A stretch of DNA of 7,949 nt, taken from Paucimonas sp. Its GTDB lineage: Bacteria > Pseudomonadota > Gammaproteobacteria > Burkholderiales > Burkholderiaceae_D. Made by a program: the position numbers and the translations under genes. The DNA lies in the NCBI GenBank assembly GCA_029266815.1, contig JAQSWC010000073.1:1-7949 (forward strand). The letters are read 5' to 3'. This document shows positions 1 through 5,206 of this stretch, piece after piece; position 1 is the stretch's first letter, and each line of letters begins with the position of its first letter. The notes under the pieces are model-generated. The model saw only the letters and a list, made by a program, of their open reading frames with translations, made no database searches and was not told the DNA's origin.

Positions 1-333
1 GCTCATGGCACTTCCACGCCTCTGGGTGACATTGCAGAGACGGTCGCCATCAAGCGGGCCCTCGGAGAACACGCGGACAAGGTTGTGGTGAATTCAACCA
101 AGTCGATGACCGGCCATCTGCTTGGCGGCGCTGGCGGCCTTGAATCCGTCTTCACCGTGTTGGCAGTTCACAAGCAGATTTCACCACCCACTATCAACAT
201 TTTCAATCAGGATCCGGCTTGCGATCTCGATTACTGTGCCAATACTGCGCGCGAGCTTCCGATTCGTATCGCCGTCAAGAATTCCTTCGGATTCGGCGGC
301 ACGAATGGAACCCTCATATTCAGTAGAATCTGA
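1..333 (+). CDS. fabF: 3-oxoacyl-[ACP] synthase II, C-terminal part (5' end outside window)
   Basis: This is the last 110 residues of the condensing enzyme that elongates acyl-ACP with malonyl-ACP in type II fatty acid synthesis in the cytoplasm. The frame is open from base 1. Residue 2 is the His of AHGTSTPLGD, residue 34 the Lys of STKSMTGH, and residue 39 the His of TGHLLGG. Their spacing (32 and 37 residues after the first His) equals that of E. coli FabF His303, Lys335 and His340. The glycine-rich FGFGGTN motif lies close to the C-terminus, as in the family. The nucleophilic Cys lies upstream of the window. FabF is preferred over FabB because of the STKSMTGHLLG and PPTIN patterns, and because fabF is the usual neighbour of this locus in betaproteobacteria. 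The stop is TGA at 331-333, followed at once by a terminator hairpin, so fabF probably ends its own operon. Confidence 0.95.
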   Translation, partial: AHGTSTPLGDIAETVAIKRALGEHADKVVVNSTKSMTGHLLGGAGGLESVFTVLAVHKQISPPTINIFNQDPACDLDYCANTARELPIRIAVKNSFGFGGTNGTLIFSRI

Positions 334-338
334 GTTCC

Positions 339-376
339 GACCACTCACCTTCCACGGTGAGTGGTCTAATCTTTCC
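339..376 (+). terminator. Rho-independent terminator after fabF
   Basis: There is a perfect 11-bp inverted repeat, GACCACTCACC (339-349) and GGTGAGTGGTC (356-366), with a 6-base loop TTCCAC. The tail TAATCTTTCC is only moderately T-rich, so termination may be incomplete. The hairpin begins 5 bases after the fabF stop. Its symmetry would also let it act on the minus strand, but no minus-strand gene converges here. Confidence 0.75.
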
Positions 377-387
377 TCCTCTGTTTG

Positions 388-861
388 ATGTCTATTGCGG
401 TTTCCGCTGTAGTCCATCCATCCCGGTCACTGCTTGGCATGCTGATCGGCGCTTCCCTCATGTGCATTGCGGCGGGCATCACCGTTCTGATGAATACGCG
501 TGACCCCGAACAGTCGGCGGCGATCACGAGTGCGGTCCTTGTCATGTGTACCGCCTTTGCGATTTTTGGGCTGGGAGCTATTCCACGGTTGAGAAAAGTG
601 CACCGTATTGATATTTCCGGTAACGGACAAATTCGGTTGATGGAAACTGGCGACGTTGACCATACTTTTGACAGCGATCTCGCCGAACTGCTTCCCGATT
701 CGACGATCTGGTCCTGGCTCATGATTCTGAGACTGCGAACCGGAGAAAGTATGAGAACAACCATTCTCGTCCTGCCGGACTGCATGAATTCGGCCACGTT
801 TCATCAATTAAAGGTGGCATGCCGATGGATTGCTGCACATGGGGCAGGGCGAAAAAGTTAA
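388..861 (+). CDS. YgfX/CptA-like inner-membrane protein
   Basis: This is a 157-residue protein with two predicted membrane helices (about residues 14-36 and 44-64) and a soluble C-terminal domain. The layout matches the YgfX (Cpta_toxin) family: a helical hairpin, then a strand-rich tail with an I-R-L element near residue 82, LLPDSTIW at 101-108, ILRLRTG at 113-119, and a closing pattern LVLPDCMN...FHQLKVACRW (127-147). E. coli YgfX has the same order, ending in LRLR, a D-S-M segment and L-R. In E. coli YgfX sits with SdhE and has been reported to affect cytoskeletal proteins. No sdhE lies here, so the role is open. ATG 388 was chosen over the adjacent TTG 385; neither has a convincing ribosome binding site. 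The gene lies between the fabF terminator and the rpoE promoter, so its own promoter is not obvious. The family call is from memory of the pattern, without a search. Confidence 0.7.
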   Translation: MSIAVSAVVHPSRSLLGMLIGASLMCIAAGITVLMNTRDPEQSAAITSAVLVMCTAFAIFGLGAIPRLRKVHRIDISGNGQIRLMETGDVDHTFDSDLAELLPDSTIWSWLMILRLRTGESMRTTILVLPDCMNSATFHQLKVACRWIAAHGAGRKS

Positions 862-886
862 ATTTTCTTACTTGGTGAGAAATGAG

Positions 887-914
887 TGAACTTTTTTACA
901 TATCTGTCGGTCAA
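887..914 (+). promoter_or_regulatory. Sigma-E-type promoter of rpoE (autoregulation)
   Basis: TGAACTT at 887-893 differs from the sigma-E -35 consensus GGAACTT at one base. GGTCAA at 909-914 fits the -10 element (TC plus A/G-rich); the spacer is 16-17 bases depending on where the -10 is taken to begin. Transcription would start near 920. The upstream stretch 859-870 is A/T-rich, as an activating upstream element often is. Self-activation of rpoE is well known in E. coli and Pseudomonas; its presence here is inferred from the motif only. A weak housekeeping promoter (TTGGTG at 872-877) is possible, but its spacing to any -10 is poor. Confidence 0.6.
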
Positions 915-946
915 CTGTCCAACATGTGCGAAAGTTGCCGCGTTTC

Positions 947-951
947 AAGGG
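947..951 (+). promoter_or_regulatory. Ribosome binding site deciding the rpoE start
   Basis: AAGGG at 947-951 is followed after 7 bases by TTG 959. The further upstream in-frame GTG at 926 has no such site, and would lie about 6 bases after the predicted transcription start. The site therefore supports TTG 959. Confidence 0.6.
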
Positions 952-958
952 TATTAGA

Positions 959-1561
959 TTGACCACAGAACGCGATATTGACCAATTGCTTGTCGAACGC
1001 GTCCAGCGCGGCGATAAAAAGGCGTTCGAGTTACTCGTGATCAAGTATCAGCGCAAGCTGATGCGTTTGGTATCACGTTTAGTTCGAGATCAGGCCGAAG
1101 CTGAAGATGTCGTGCAGGAAGCTTTCATCAAGGCTTACCGTGCATTGCCCCAGTTTCGCGGAGACTCGGCTTTTTATACGTGGCTGTACAGAATCGGTAT
1201 CAATACGGCGAAGAATTATCTAGTAACGCAAGGGAGGCGCGCGCCCACGTCCACGGAGACGGATGCTGAAGAAGCTGAAACTTTCGACGACGGCGATCAT
1301 TTGAGGGATATCAACACGCCTGAATCGATGATGGCGACCAAACAAATCGCCGAGACAGTGAATGTGGCAATGGATGCACTACCGGAAGAGTTGCGTATAG
1401 CAATTACATTGCGTGAAATCGAAGGCCTAAGTTACGATGAGATTGCCGAAGCGATGGGTTGCCCCATCGGCACCGTAAGAAGCCGGATTTTCAGGGCTCG
1501 GGAGGCAATAGCGGAAAAGTTGAGACCTTTGCTTGGTACTGCGATAGACAAACGCTGGTGA
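959..1561 (+). CDS. rpoE: RNA polymerase sigma factor RpoE (ECF group, envelope stress)
   Basis: This is a 200-residue ECF sigma factor that directs RNA polymerase to envelope stress promoters. The sigma-2 domain spans about residues 25-91, with a nearly invariant core: DVVQEAFIKAYRAL (50-63), FRGDSAFYTWLYRI (66-79) and NTAKNYLV (82-89). An acidic linker follows, then the sigma-4 helix-turn-helix (about 134-187), with LSYDEIAEAMGCPIGTVRSR at 157-176. Both blocks closely match E. coli RpoE (191 residues). The start is taken as TTG 959 because it has a good ribosome binding site and gives an N-terminus (MTTERDIDQLLVERVQ) like other RpoE proteins. A GTG at 926 would add 11 residues of unrelated sequence. 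It is the first gene of an operon with rseA, rseB and mucD, and is probably self-activated through the promoter at 887-914. The protein is kept inactive by RseA encoded next door. Confidence 0.95.
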   Translation: MTTERDIDQLLVERVQRGDKKAFELLVIKYQRKLMRLVSRLVRDQAEAEDVVQEAFIKAYRALPQFRGDSAFYTWLYRIGINTAKNYLVTQGRRAPTSTETDAEEAETFDDGDHLRDINTPESMMATKQIAETVNVAMDALPEELRIAITLREIEGLSYDEIAEAMGCPIGTVRSRIFRAREAIAEKLRPLLGTAIDKRW

Positions 1562-1604
1562 CAAGTAGTTGAATGGTAAAAAAATTAGAAAGCCTGGCTT
1601 TTGT

Positions 1605-1608
1605 GAGG
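1605..1608 (+). promoter_or_regulatory. Ribosome binding site of rseA
   Basis: GAGG at 1605-1608 lies 5 bases before ATG 1614. It fixes the start inside a longer open frame that runs back to TTG 1569. Confidence 0.6.
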
Positions 1609-1613
1609 TGGTG

Positions 1614-2195
1614 ATGGATACCAAGAACAGGGAATTGATTTCGGCGTATTGTGACGGCGATTTGCCGGAACACGATACGGACATGGCGCTTGACGTCCTT
1701 CGTGCTGATGCGGGAAAGGCGGCTTGGGCAGAGTATCACCATGTCGGCGATCTGCTTCGATCCGATGAGCTCGCTATCGAAATGAGTTCTGATTTCATGA
1801 CGCGATTTGCGGCACGACTCGAGAACGAACCGGTGATTGTGGCGCCTGTGATTTCCTCTGTGGCGACGCAAAAGAAAAAGGCTTCGTCGCGCCGGTTCCT
1901 CTTGCCGGGCGCAGCTGCGTCAGCGACGCTGGCCGTATTCGCCTGGCTGGGCGGACCGCAGTTGATGGTGGCGTCCAAGGCGCCGGCCAAAGAGGAAGTC
2001 AGACAGATCGCTGTAACGGAAGAAGCGGGCATGACCGACAGCTCTGCCAAAGCGGTGGTAGAACCTCAGGCCGAAGTGCTTCGCGACCCCGATATTGATC
2101 AGTACCTGATCGCTCACCAACGTTTTTCGCCATCCGTTTACAGCACGGCGCAGTACGCGCGGTCGGCCAACTTCACGACCTCTTTCGACAAGTAG
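1614..2195 (+). CDS. rseA: Anti-sigma-E factor RseA (MucA-like)
   Basis: This is a 193-residue single-pass inner-membrane protein that binds RpoE in the cytoplasm. The N-terminal domain (1-70) has the family opening ELISAYCDGDLPEHD (7-21) and the W-x-x-Y-H pair with GDLLRSD (38-51), which correspond to the sigma-binding domain of E. coli RseA. A basic stretch KKK...RR (87-94) precedes one hydrophobic helix at about 95-120, giving N-in, C-out topology. The periplasmic tail (121-193) holds DPDIDQYLIAHQRFSPS, a C-terminal pattern I associate with betaproteobacterial RseA and a likely RseB contact region (inference). The intramembrane and periplasmic proteases that would cleave it (RseP, DegS) are not in the window. 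The gap from rpoE is 52 bases; rseB begins 3 bases after its stop, suggesting coupled translation. Sequence identity across this family is low, so the call rests on position as well as pattern. Confidence 0.88.
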   Translation: MDTKNRELISAYCDGDLPEHDTDMALDVLRADAGKAAWAEYHHVGDLLRSDELAIEMSSDFMTRFAARLENEPVIVAPVISSVATQKKKASSRRFLLPGAAASATLAVFAWLGGPQLMVASKAPAKEEVRQIAVTEEAGMTDSSAKAVVEPQAEVLRDPDIDQYLIAHQRFSPSVYSTAQYARSANFTTSFDK

Positions 2196-2198
2196 GCC

Positions 2199-3206
2199 AT
2201 GCGGCATAAAAAAATCCTGTCAGGGATTGTCGCCGTCGTATTAGTCTCGATTGCCTTCTCATCCCAGGCGCGCGACGTCAAAGCCGCACGCGCGCAGGAT
2301 GCGCAGTCCTGGCTGAAAAAAATTCAGACAGCGGCTCAGCGTCTCAATTATTCCGGTACTTTCGTGTATCAGCAGGGTGGAGAGGTGCGCACCTCGCGTA
2401 TCACGCATGTCAACGAAGGCGGCAGTGAAGTAGAGAAGCTGGAGATCCTGGACGGCAAGCCGCGGGAATACATACGGAACAACGACGATATCGTCTATTA
2501 CATTCCCGAAGCAAAGACGCTGCTGACGGAGAAGCGAGTGACGAAGGAGGTTTTTCCGGCCTTGTTGGCAACCACGGAAAATGATCTGACCGCTCATTAT
2601 CGAATCAACCAGCGTGAGGAAGGGCGGGTGGCTGGGTTTGCATGCCAAGTCCTTTCCCTGGAACCCAAAGACCGCCTTCGTTACGGATACCGGTTGTGGG
2701 CTGAGAGGAAAAGCGGGCTGCTGCTTCGCGCACAGACGCTGGACGACGCCGGAAAGATCGTGGAGCAGATTTCCTTTACTCAGCTTTCAATCGGCAGTAT
2801 CGATCGTTCCCGCGTAAAGCCCAGCATCGCCAACACCGCCGGCTGGCGGGTTGAGAACGCCGTGATGAGTGCAGGACATTTTTCCAGATGGGAGATAAAA
2901 TCACTGCCGCCGGGTTTCCGTAAAATTCGCGAGGTCAGACGTCTTGTCTCCGACACCGCTGCGGCGCCAGGCAAAGACGGCAAGCCGAGTCAACGCGAAG
3001 TCTCACAGATTGTCTTTTCCGACGGACTGGCGGCGATTTCCGTGTTCATCGAGCCCGCCGCCGGCCAGGGACGGCCAGAAGGGCTATCACGGCAGGGGGC
3101 CATGAACGTGCTCGGCAAACGCCAAGGCGACTTTTGGCTTACTATCGTCGGCGAAGTCCCGGCGGCAGCGATCAGGCAGGTTGCCAATTCGGTTGAGTTC
3201 AAATAA
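2199..3206 (+). CDS. rseB: Periplasmic sigma-E regulator RseB (MucB)
   Basis: This is a 335-residue exported protein that binds the periplasmic tail of RseA and shields it from cleavage until lipid or lipopolysaccharide signals release it (known for E. coli RseB). The signal peptide covers about 1-24: basic MRHKK, hydrophobic core 8-20, cleavage after SSQA. The MucB/RseB N-terminal lipoprotein-carrier-like domain begins near 36 and carries the hallmark LNYSGTFVY (49-57), then RITHVNEGG and LEILDGKPREYIRN. The central segment GYRLWAERKSGLLL and the C-terminal domain (about 225-335), with HFSRWEIKSLPPGFR and QIVFSDGLAAISVFIE, also fit the family. Length is close to the usual 310-340. ATG 2199 lies only 3 bases after the rseA stop. 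The ribosome binding site is weak (AGTAGG overlapping the rseA stop), consistent with translational coupling. Confidence 0.93.
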   Translation: MRHKKILSGIVAVVLVSIAFSSQARDVKAARAQDAQSWLKKIQTAAQRLNYSGTFVYQQGGEVRTSRITHVNEGGSEVEKLEILDGKPREYIRNNDDIVYYIPEAKTLLTEKRVTKEVFPALLATTENDLTAHYRINQREEGRVAGFACQVLSLEPKDRLRYGYRLWAERKSGLLLRAQTLDDAGKIVEQISFTQLSIGSIDRSRVKPSIANTAGWRVENAVMSAGHFSRWEIKSLPPGFRKIREVRRLVSDTAAAPGKDGKPSQREVSQIVFSDGLAAISVFIEPAAGQGRPEGLSRQGAMNVLGKRQGDFWLTIVGEVPAAAIRQVANSVEFK

Positions 3207-3227
3207 TTCATTTAATTGGCTGATTCT

Positions 3228-4712
3228 ATGAAGACAACTCTCTCAATCAAAAAGGCTTTATTTGTATTAACGGTAAGTACGGCAAGTGTTTTTTTGCCGG
3301 CTTCCATCGGTATTTGCGTCAATGCCGCCGCCGCACCTTCGGTAGCAGGTTTGCCCGATTTTACTGATCTGGTAGAGCGCAGCGGGCCGGCAGTGGTGAA
3401 CATCCGCACCACGGAGAAGGTCAAGCAGTTGCGCGGCATGCCCGGCGAAGAGGATGAGGAAATGCAGGAATTTTTCCGCAGATTCTTCGGCATGCCTCTG
3501 CCGCCCCGTCAGCAGCCGGAACGCAATCCGCGCGGCCGCAGGCAGGCGCCGCAGCCTCAGGAAGAAGACGTGACGCGCGGCGTCGGTTCGGGCTTCATCA
3601 TTTCCGCAGACGGCTTCGTGATGACCAATGCGCACGTGATCGAAGGTGCGGACGACGTCTATGTCGCCTTGACCGACAAACGTGAATTCAAAGCCAAAGT
3701 GATCGGCGCCGATCGCCGTACTGACGTCGCCCTGCTGAAGATAGAAGGCGCCAATCTTCCAAGGCTGCCTCTGGGTGATTCCAACAAGACCCGGGCAGGC
3801 GAGTGGGTGATTGCAATCGGCTCTCCATTCGGCCTCGAAAACACGGTGACAGCCGGTATCGTGTCCGCGAAGGCGCGAGACACAGGCGAATATCTTCCGT
3901 TGATCCAGACCGACGTAGCCGTCAATCCGGGCAACTCTGGCGGCCCGCTGATCAATATGCGCGGAGAGGTCATCGGTATCAACTCGCAAATCTATAGCCG
4001 TTCCGGCGGCTACATGGGGATCTCGTTTGCAGTGCCGATTGACGAAGCGATACGGGTGACCGACCAATTGCGCGCCACGGGCAAGGTGACACGCGGACGC
4101 ATCGGCGTTCAGATCGGCGAGGTGACGAAGGATGTCGCCGAGTCACTGGGGTTGTCCAAGTCGCAAGGCGCCCTGGTGCAGCGCATAGAGCCGGGCAGCC
4201 CTGCGGAGAAGGCGGGACTGGAGGCAGGCGACATCATCTTGCGATTCAATGGCGTGACCATCGACAAGGCGACGGACCTGCCGCGCATGGTGGGAAGCAC
4301 CAAGCCCGGCACGAAATCGATCCTGTCCATCTGGCGCAAAGGGGCAATCAAGGATGTGCCTTTGACAGTGTCGGAAATGGAGCCGGAGAAAATCGCGAAG
4401 AAGGAAGATCGCAAATCCAAGGCAGACCAGCCGGTGAATTCACTGGGGCTCGGCGTAAGCGACCTGAGCGACGTGCAGAAGCGCGAGCTGAAAGTGGACG
4501 GTGGTGTGGTGGTGGATGTAGTGGAAGGTGCAGCGGCGCGTGCCGGCCTGCGCCCGGGCGATATCATCCTCCGCGTGAACAACACCGATGTTCGTGACGC
4601 AAAGCAGTTCACGGCTTTCGTTGCCAAGCTCGAACAGAAGAAGACGGCAGTCTTGCTGGTGCGCCGCGGGGAATCTTCGCAGTTCGTGCCCATTCGGCCC
4701 ATGGGGCAGTGA
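3228..4712 (+). CDS. mucD: Periplasmic serine endoprotease, DegP/MucD type
   Basis: This is a 494-residue HtrA-family protease and chaperone that degrades misfolded envelope proteins. The signal peptide covers about residues 1-36 (MKTT, a hydrophobic stretch, then VNAAAA). The protease domain shows the full catalytic triad: His136 in TNAHVIEG, Asp166 in DRRTDVALLKIE, and Ser237 in GNSGGPLIN. A Pro/Arg/Gln-rich loop (88-114) lies between the first strands, as in DegP-like LA loops. Two PDZ domains follow, at about 291-381 and 404-485, each with a G-x-R/E-x-GDIILR segment (333-339 and 443-449). ATG 3228 was chosen over TTG 3216 because it gives a clean signal peptide; neither has a visible ribosome binding site, and the 21-base gap after rseB is AT-rich. 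It is the last gene of the rpoE operon, closed by the terminator at 4729. In Pseudomonas a mucC gene lies between mucB and mucD; it is absent here. Confidence 0.95.
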   Translation: MKTTLSIKKALFVLTVSTASVFLPASIGICVNAAAAPSVAGLPDFTDLVERSGPAVVNIRTTEKVKQLRGMPGEEDEEMQEFFRRFFGMPLPPRQQPERNPRGRRQAPQPQEEDVTRGVGSGFIISADGFVMTNAHVIEGADDVYVALTDKREFKAKVIGADRRTDVALLKIEGANLPRLPLGDSNKTRAGEWVIAIGSPFGLENTVTAGIVSAKARDTGEYLPLIQTDVAVNPGNSGGPLINMRGEVIGINSQIYSRSGGYMGISFAVPIDEAIRVTDQLRATGKVTRGRIGVQIGEVTKDVAESLGLSKSQGALVQRIEPGSPAEKAGLEAGDIILRFNGVTIDKATDLPRMVGSTKPGTKSILSIWRKGAIKDVPLTVSEMEPEKIAKKEDRKSKADQPVNSLGLGVSDLSDVQKRELKVDGGVVVDVVEGAAARAGLRPGDIILRVNNTDVRDAKQFTAFVAKLEQKKTAVLLVRRGESSQFVPIRPMGQ

Positions 4713-4728
4713 TCTAATCCATCTTGAT

Positions 4729-4762
4729 GAAGCGGCAGCCGACCGGCTGCCGCTTCTGTTTT
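4729..4762 (+). terminator. Strong intrinsic terminator after mucD
   Basis: There is a perfect 12-bp GC-rich stem: GAAGCGGCAGCC (4729-4740) and GGCTGCCGCTTC (4745-4756), with a 4-base loop GACC, followed by TGTTTT. It starts 16 bases after the mucD stop and should end the rpoE operon. The next gene begins only 6 bases beyond the T tract. Confidence 0.88.
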
Positions 4763-4768
4763 CAGCCC

Positions 4769-5026
4769 ATGTCCGAGATCCGTTTTACCCTCTATTCCCG
4801 TTCCTACTGCCATCTCTGCGACGACATGCTCGCGGCCTTGGATGCCTATCGTGAGCTAGTGAGGTTTTCCGTCGAAGTCCGGGATGTGGACCAGGATGAA
4901 CAGCTTGTCGCCAAGTACGATGAGCTGGTACCGGTATTGGTTGGACATGACGCTGATCGGGAAATTGAAATTTGTCATTACTTTCTCGATCACGGGAAAG
5001 TGCGCGTCTTTCTCGGTATTTCATGA
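4769..5026 (+). CDS. Glutaredoxin-like thioredoxin-fold protein (DUF836 type)
   Basis: This is an 85-residue cytoplasmic protein of the glutaredoxin-like family (PF05768/DUF836). It opens with a beta strand and the redox motif, FTLYSRSYCHLCDDM: Cys14 and Cys17 form CHLC, near the N-terminus as in thioredoxin folds. VEVRDVDQDEQL (about 34-45) fits the second strand and the following helix, and LVPVLV supplies the conserved cis-proline before the third strand. Members of this family are often found beside mucD and lepA in betaproteobacteria, but their substrates are not established. ATG 4769 was chosen because it gives the family's N-terminus. The frame extends back to ATG 4727, but that would translate the terminator hairpin into a Cys-containing tail unlike the family. 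No ribosome binding site is visible, and there is hardly room for one after the terminator. How this gene is transcribed and translated is therefore unclear. Confidence 0.82.
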   Translation: MSEIRFTLYSRSYCHLCDDMLAALDAYRELVRFSVEVRDVDQDEQLVAKYDELVPVLVGHDADREIEICHYFLDHGKVRVFLGIS

Positions 5027-5063
5027 ACGCCTTTGAATGACGATGAAGGCGAGCCACAGCGTC

Positions 5064-5083
5064 TCAGGGGTTTTCTCCTCTGA
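5064..5083 (+). repeat. Short inverted repeat upstream of the lepA leader promoter
   Basis: TCAGGGG (5064-5070) and CCTCTGA (5077-5083) pair over 7 bp with one G-T, around the loop TTTTCT. The repeat occupies the position where a -35 element for the -10 at 5091 would lie. It could be an operator or chance. Confidence 0.35.
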
Positions 5084-5090
5084 AATCCGG

Positions 5091-5096
5091 TAAAAT
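5091..5096 (+). promoter_or_regulatory. Promoter-like -10 element upstream of lepA
   Basis: TAAAAT at 5091-5096, in the context CCGGTAAAATAGCGG, is a good housekeeping -10. Transcription would begin near 5103. At spacers of 16-18 bases the -35 position reads GGTTTT, GGGTTT or GGGGTT, which is poor, so strength or need for an activator is unclear. It is the best promoter candidate for lepA-lepB in the 180-base gap. Confidence 0.5.
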
Positions 5097-5117
5097 AGCG
5101 GGCTCGAAGCACTTAAG

Positions 5118-5157
5118 GCGCTCGCTCGGGGTTCATCCTCGCCGATGCGCTTTTTTT
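5118..5157 (+). terminator. Hairpin plus T7: terminator or lepA leader attenuator
   Basis: An imperfect hairpin spans 5118-5150. GCGC (5118-5121) pairs with GCGC (5147-5150), TCG (5122-5124) with CGA (5143-5145), and CGGGG (5127-5131) with CCTCG (5137-5141), around the loop TTCAT. It is followed by seven T bases (5151-5157). It lies 92 bases after the thioredoxin-like gene and about 15 bases after the predicted start from 5091. It may terminate transcripts arriving from upstream, or attenuate lepA transcription. No clear promoter is visible between it and lepA. Confidence 0.6.
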
Positions 5158-5206
5158 GTGAGCAATCCTGCGCTGTCACCCGGTACGCGGACAATTCAAG
5201 CATTCA

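Noticed and set aside
926..958. GTG 926 as the rpoE start
   Set aside because: No ribosome binding site, too close to the predicted transcription start, and the extra residues do not resemble RpoE N-termini. It cannot be fully excluded.
3280..3299. CGGCAA/TTGCCG hairpin with a T-run in the mucD signal peptide region
   Set aside because: The stem is only 6 bp, the T-run lies in the loop rather than after the stem, and it sits inside coding sequence.
3267..4067. Minus-strand open frame of 266 codons opposite mucD
   Set aside because: Its His/Arg-rich translation is typical of an antisense shadow of a GC-rich gene; mucD on the plus strand has all family motifs.
4724..4768. Upstream ATG (4727) for the thioredoxin-like protein
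   Set aside because: It would place the terminator hairpin inside the coding sequence and add a tail not seen in the family.
5158..5206. Search for a second lepA promoter after the T7 tract
   Set aside because: TTGTGA at 5156-5161 resembles a -35, but no acceptable -10 lies 16-18 bases downstream.
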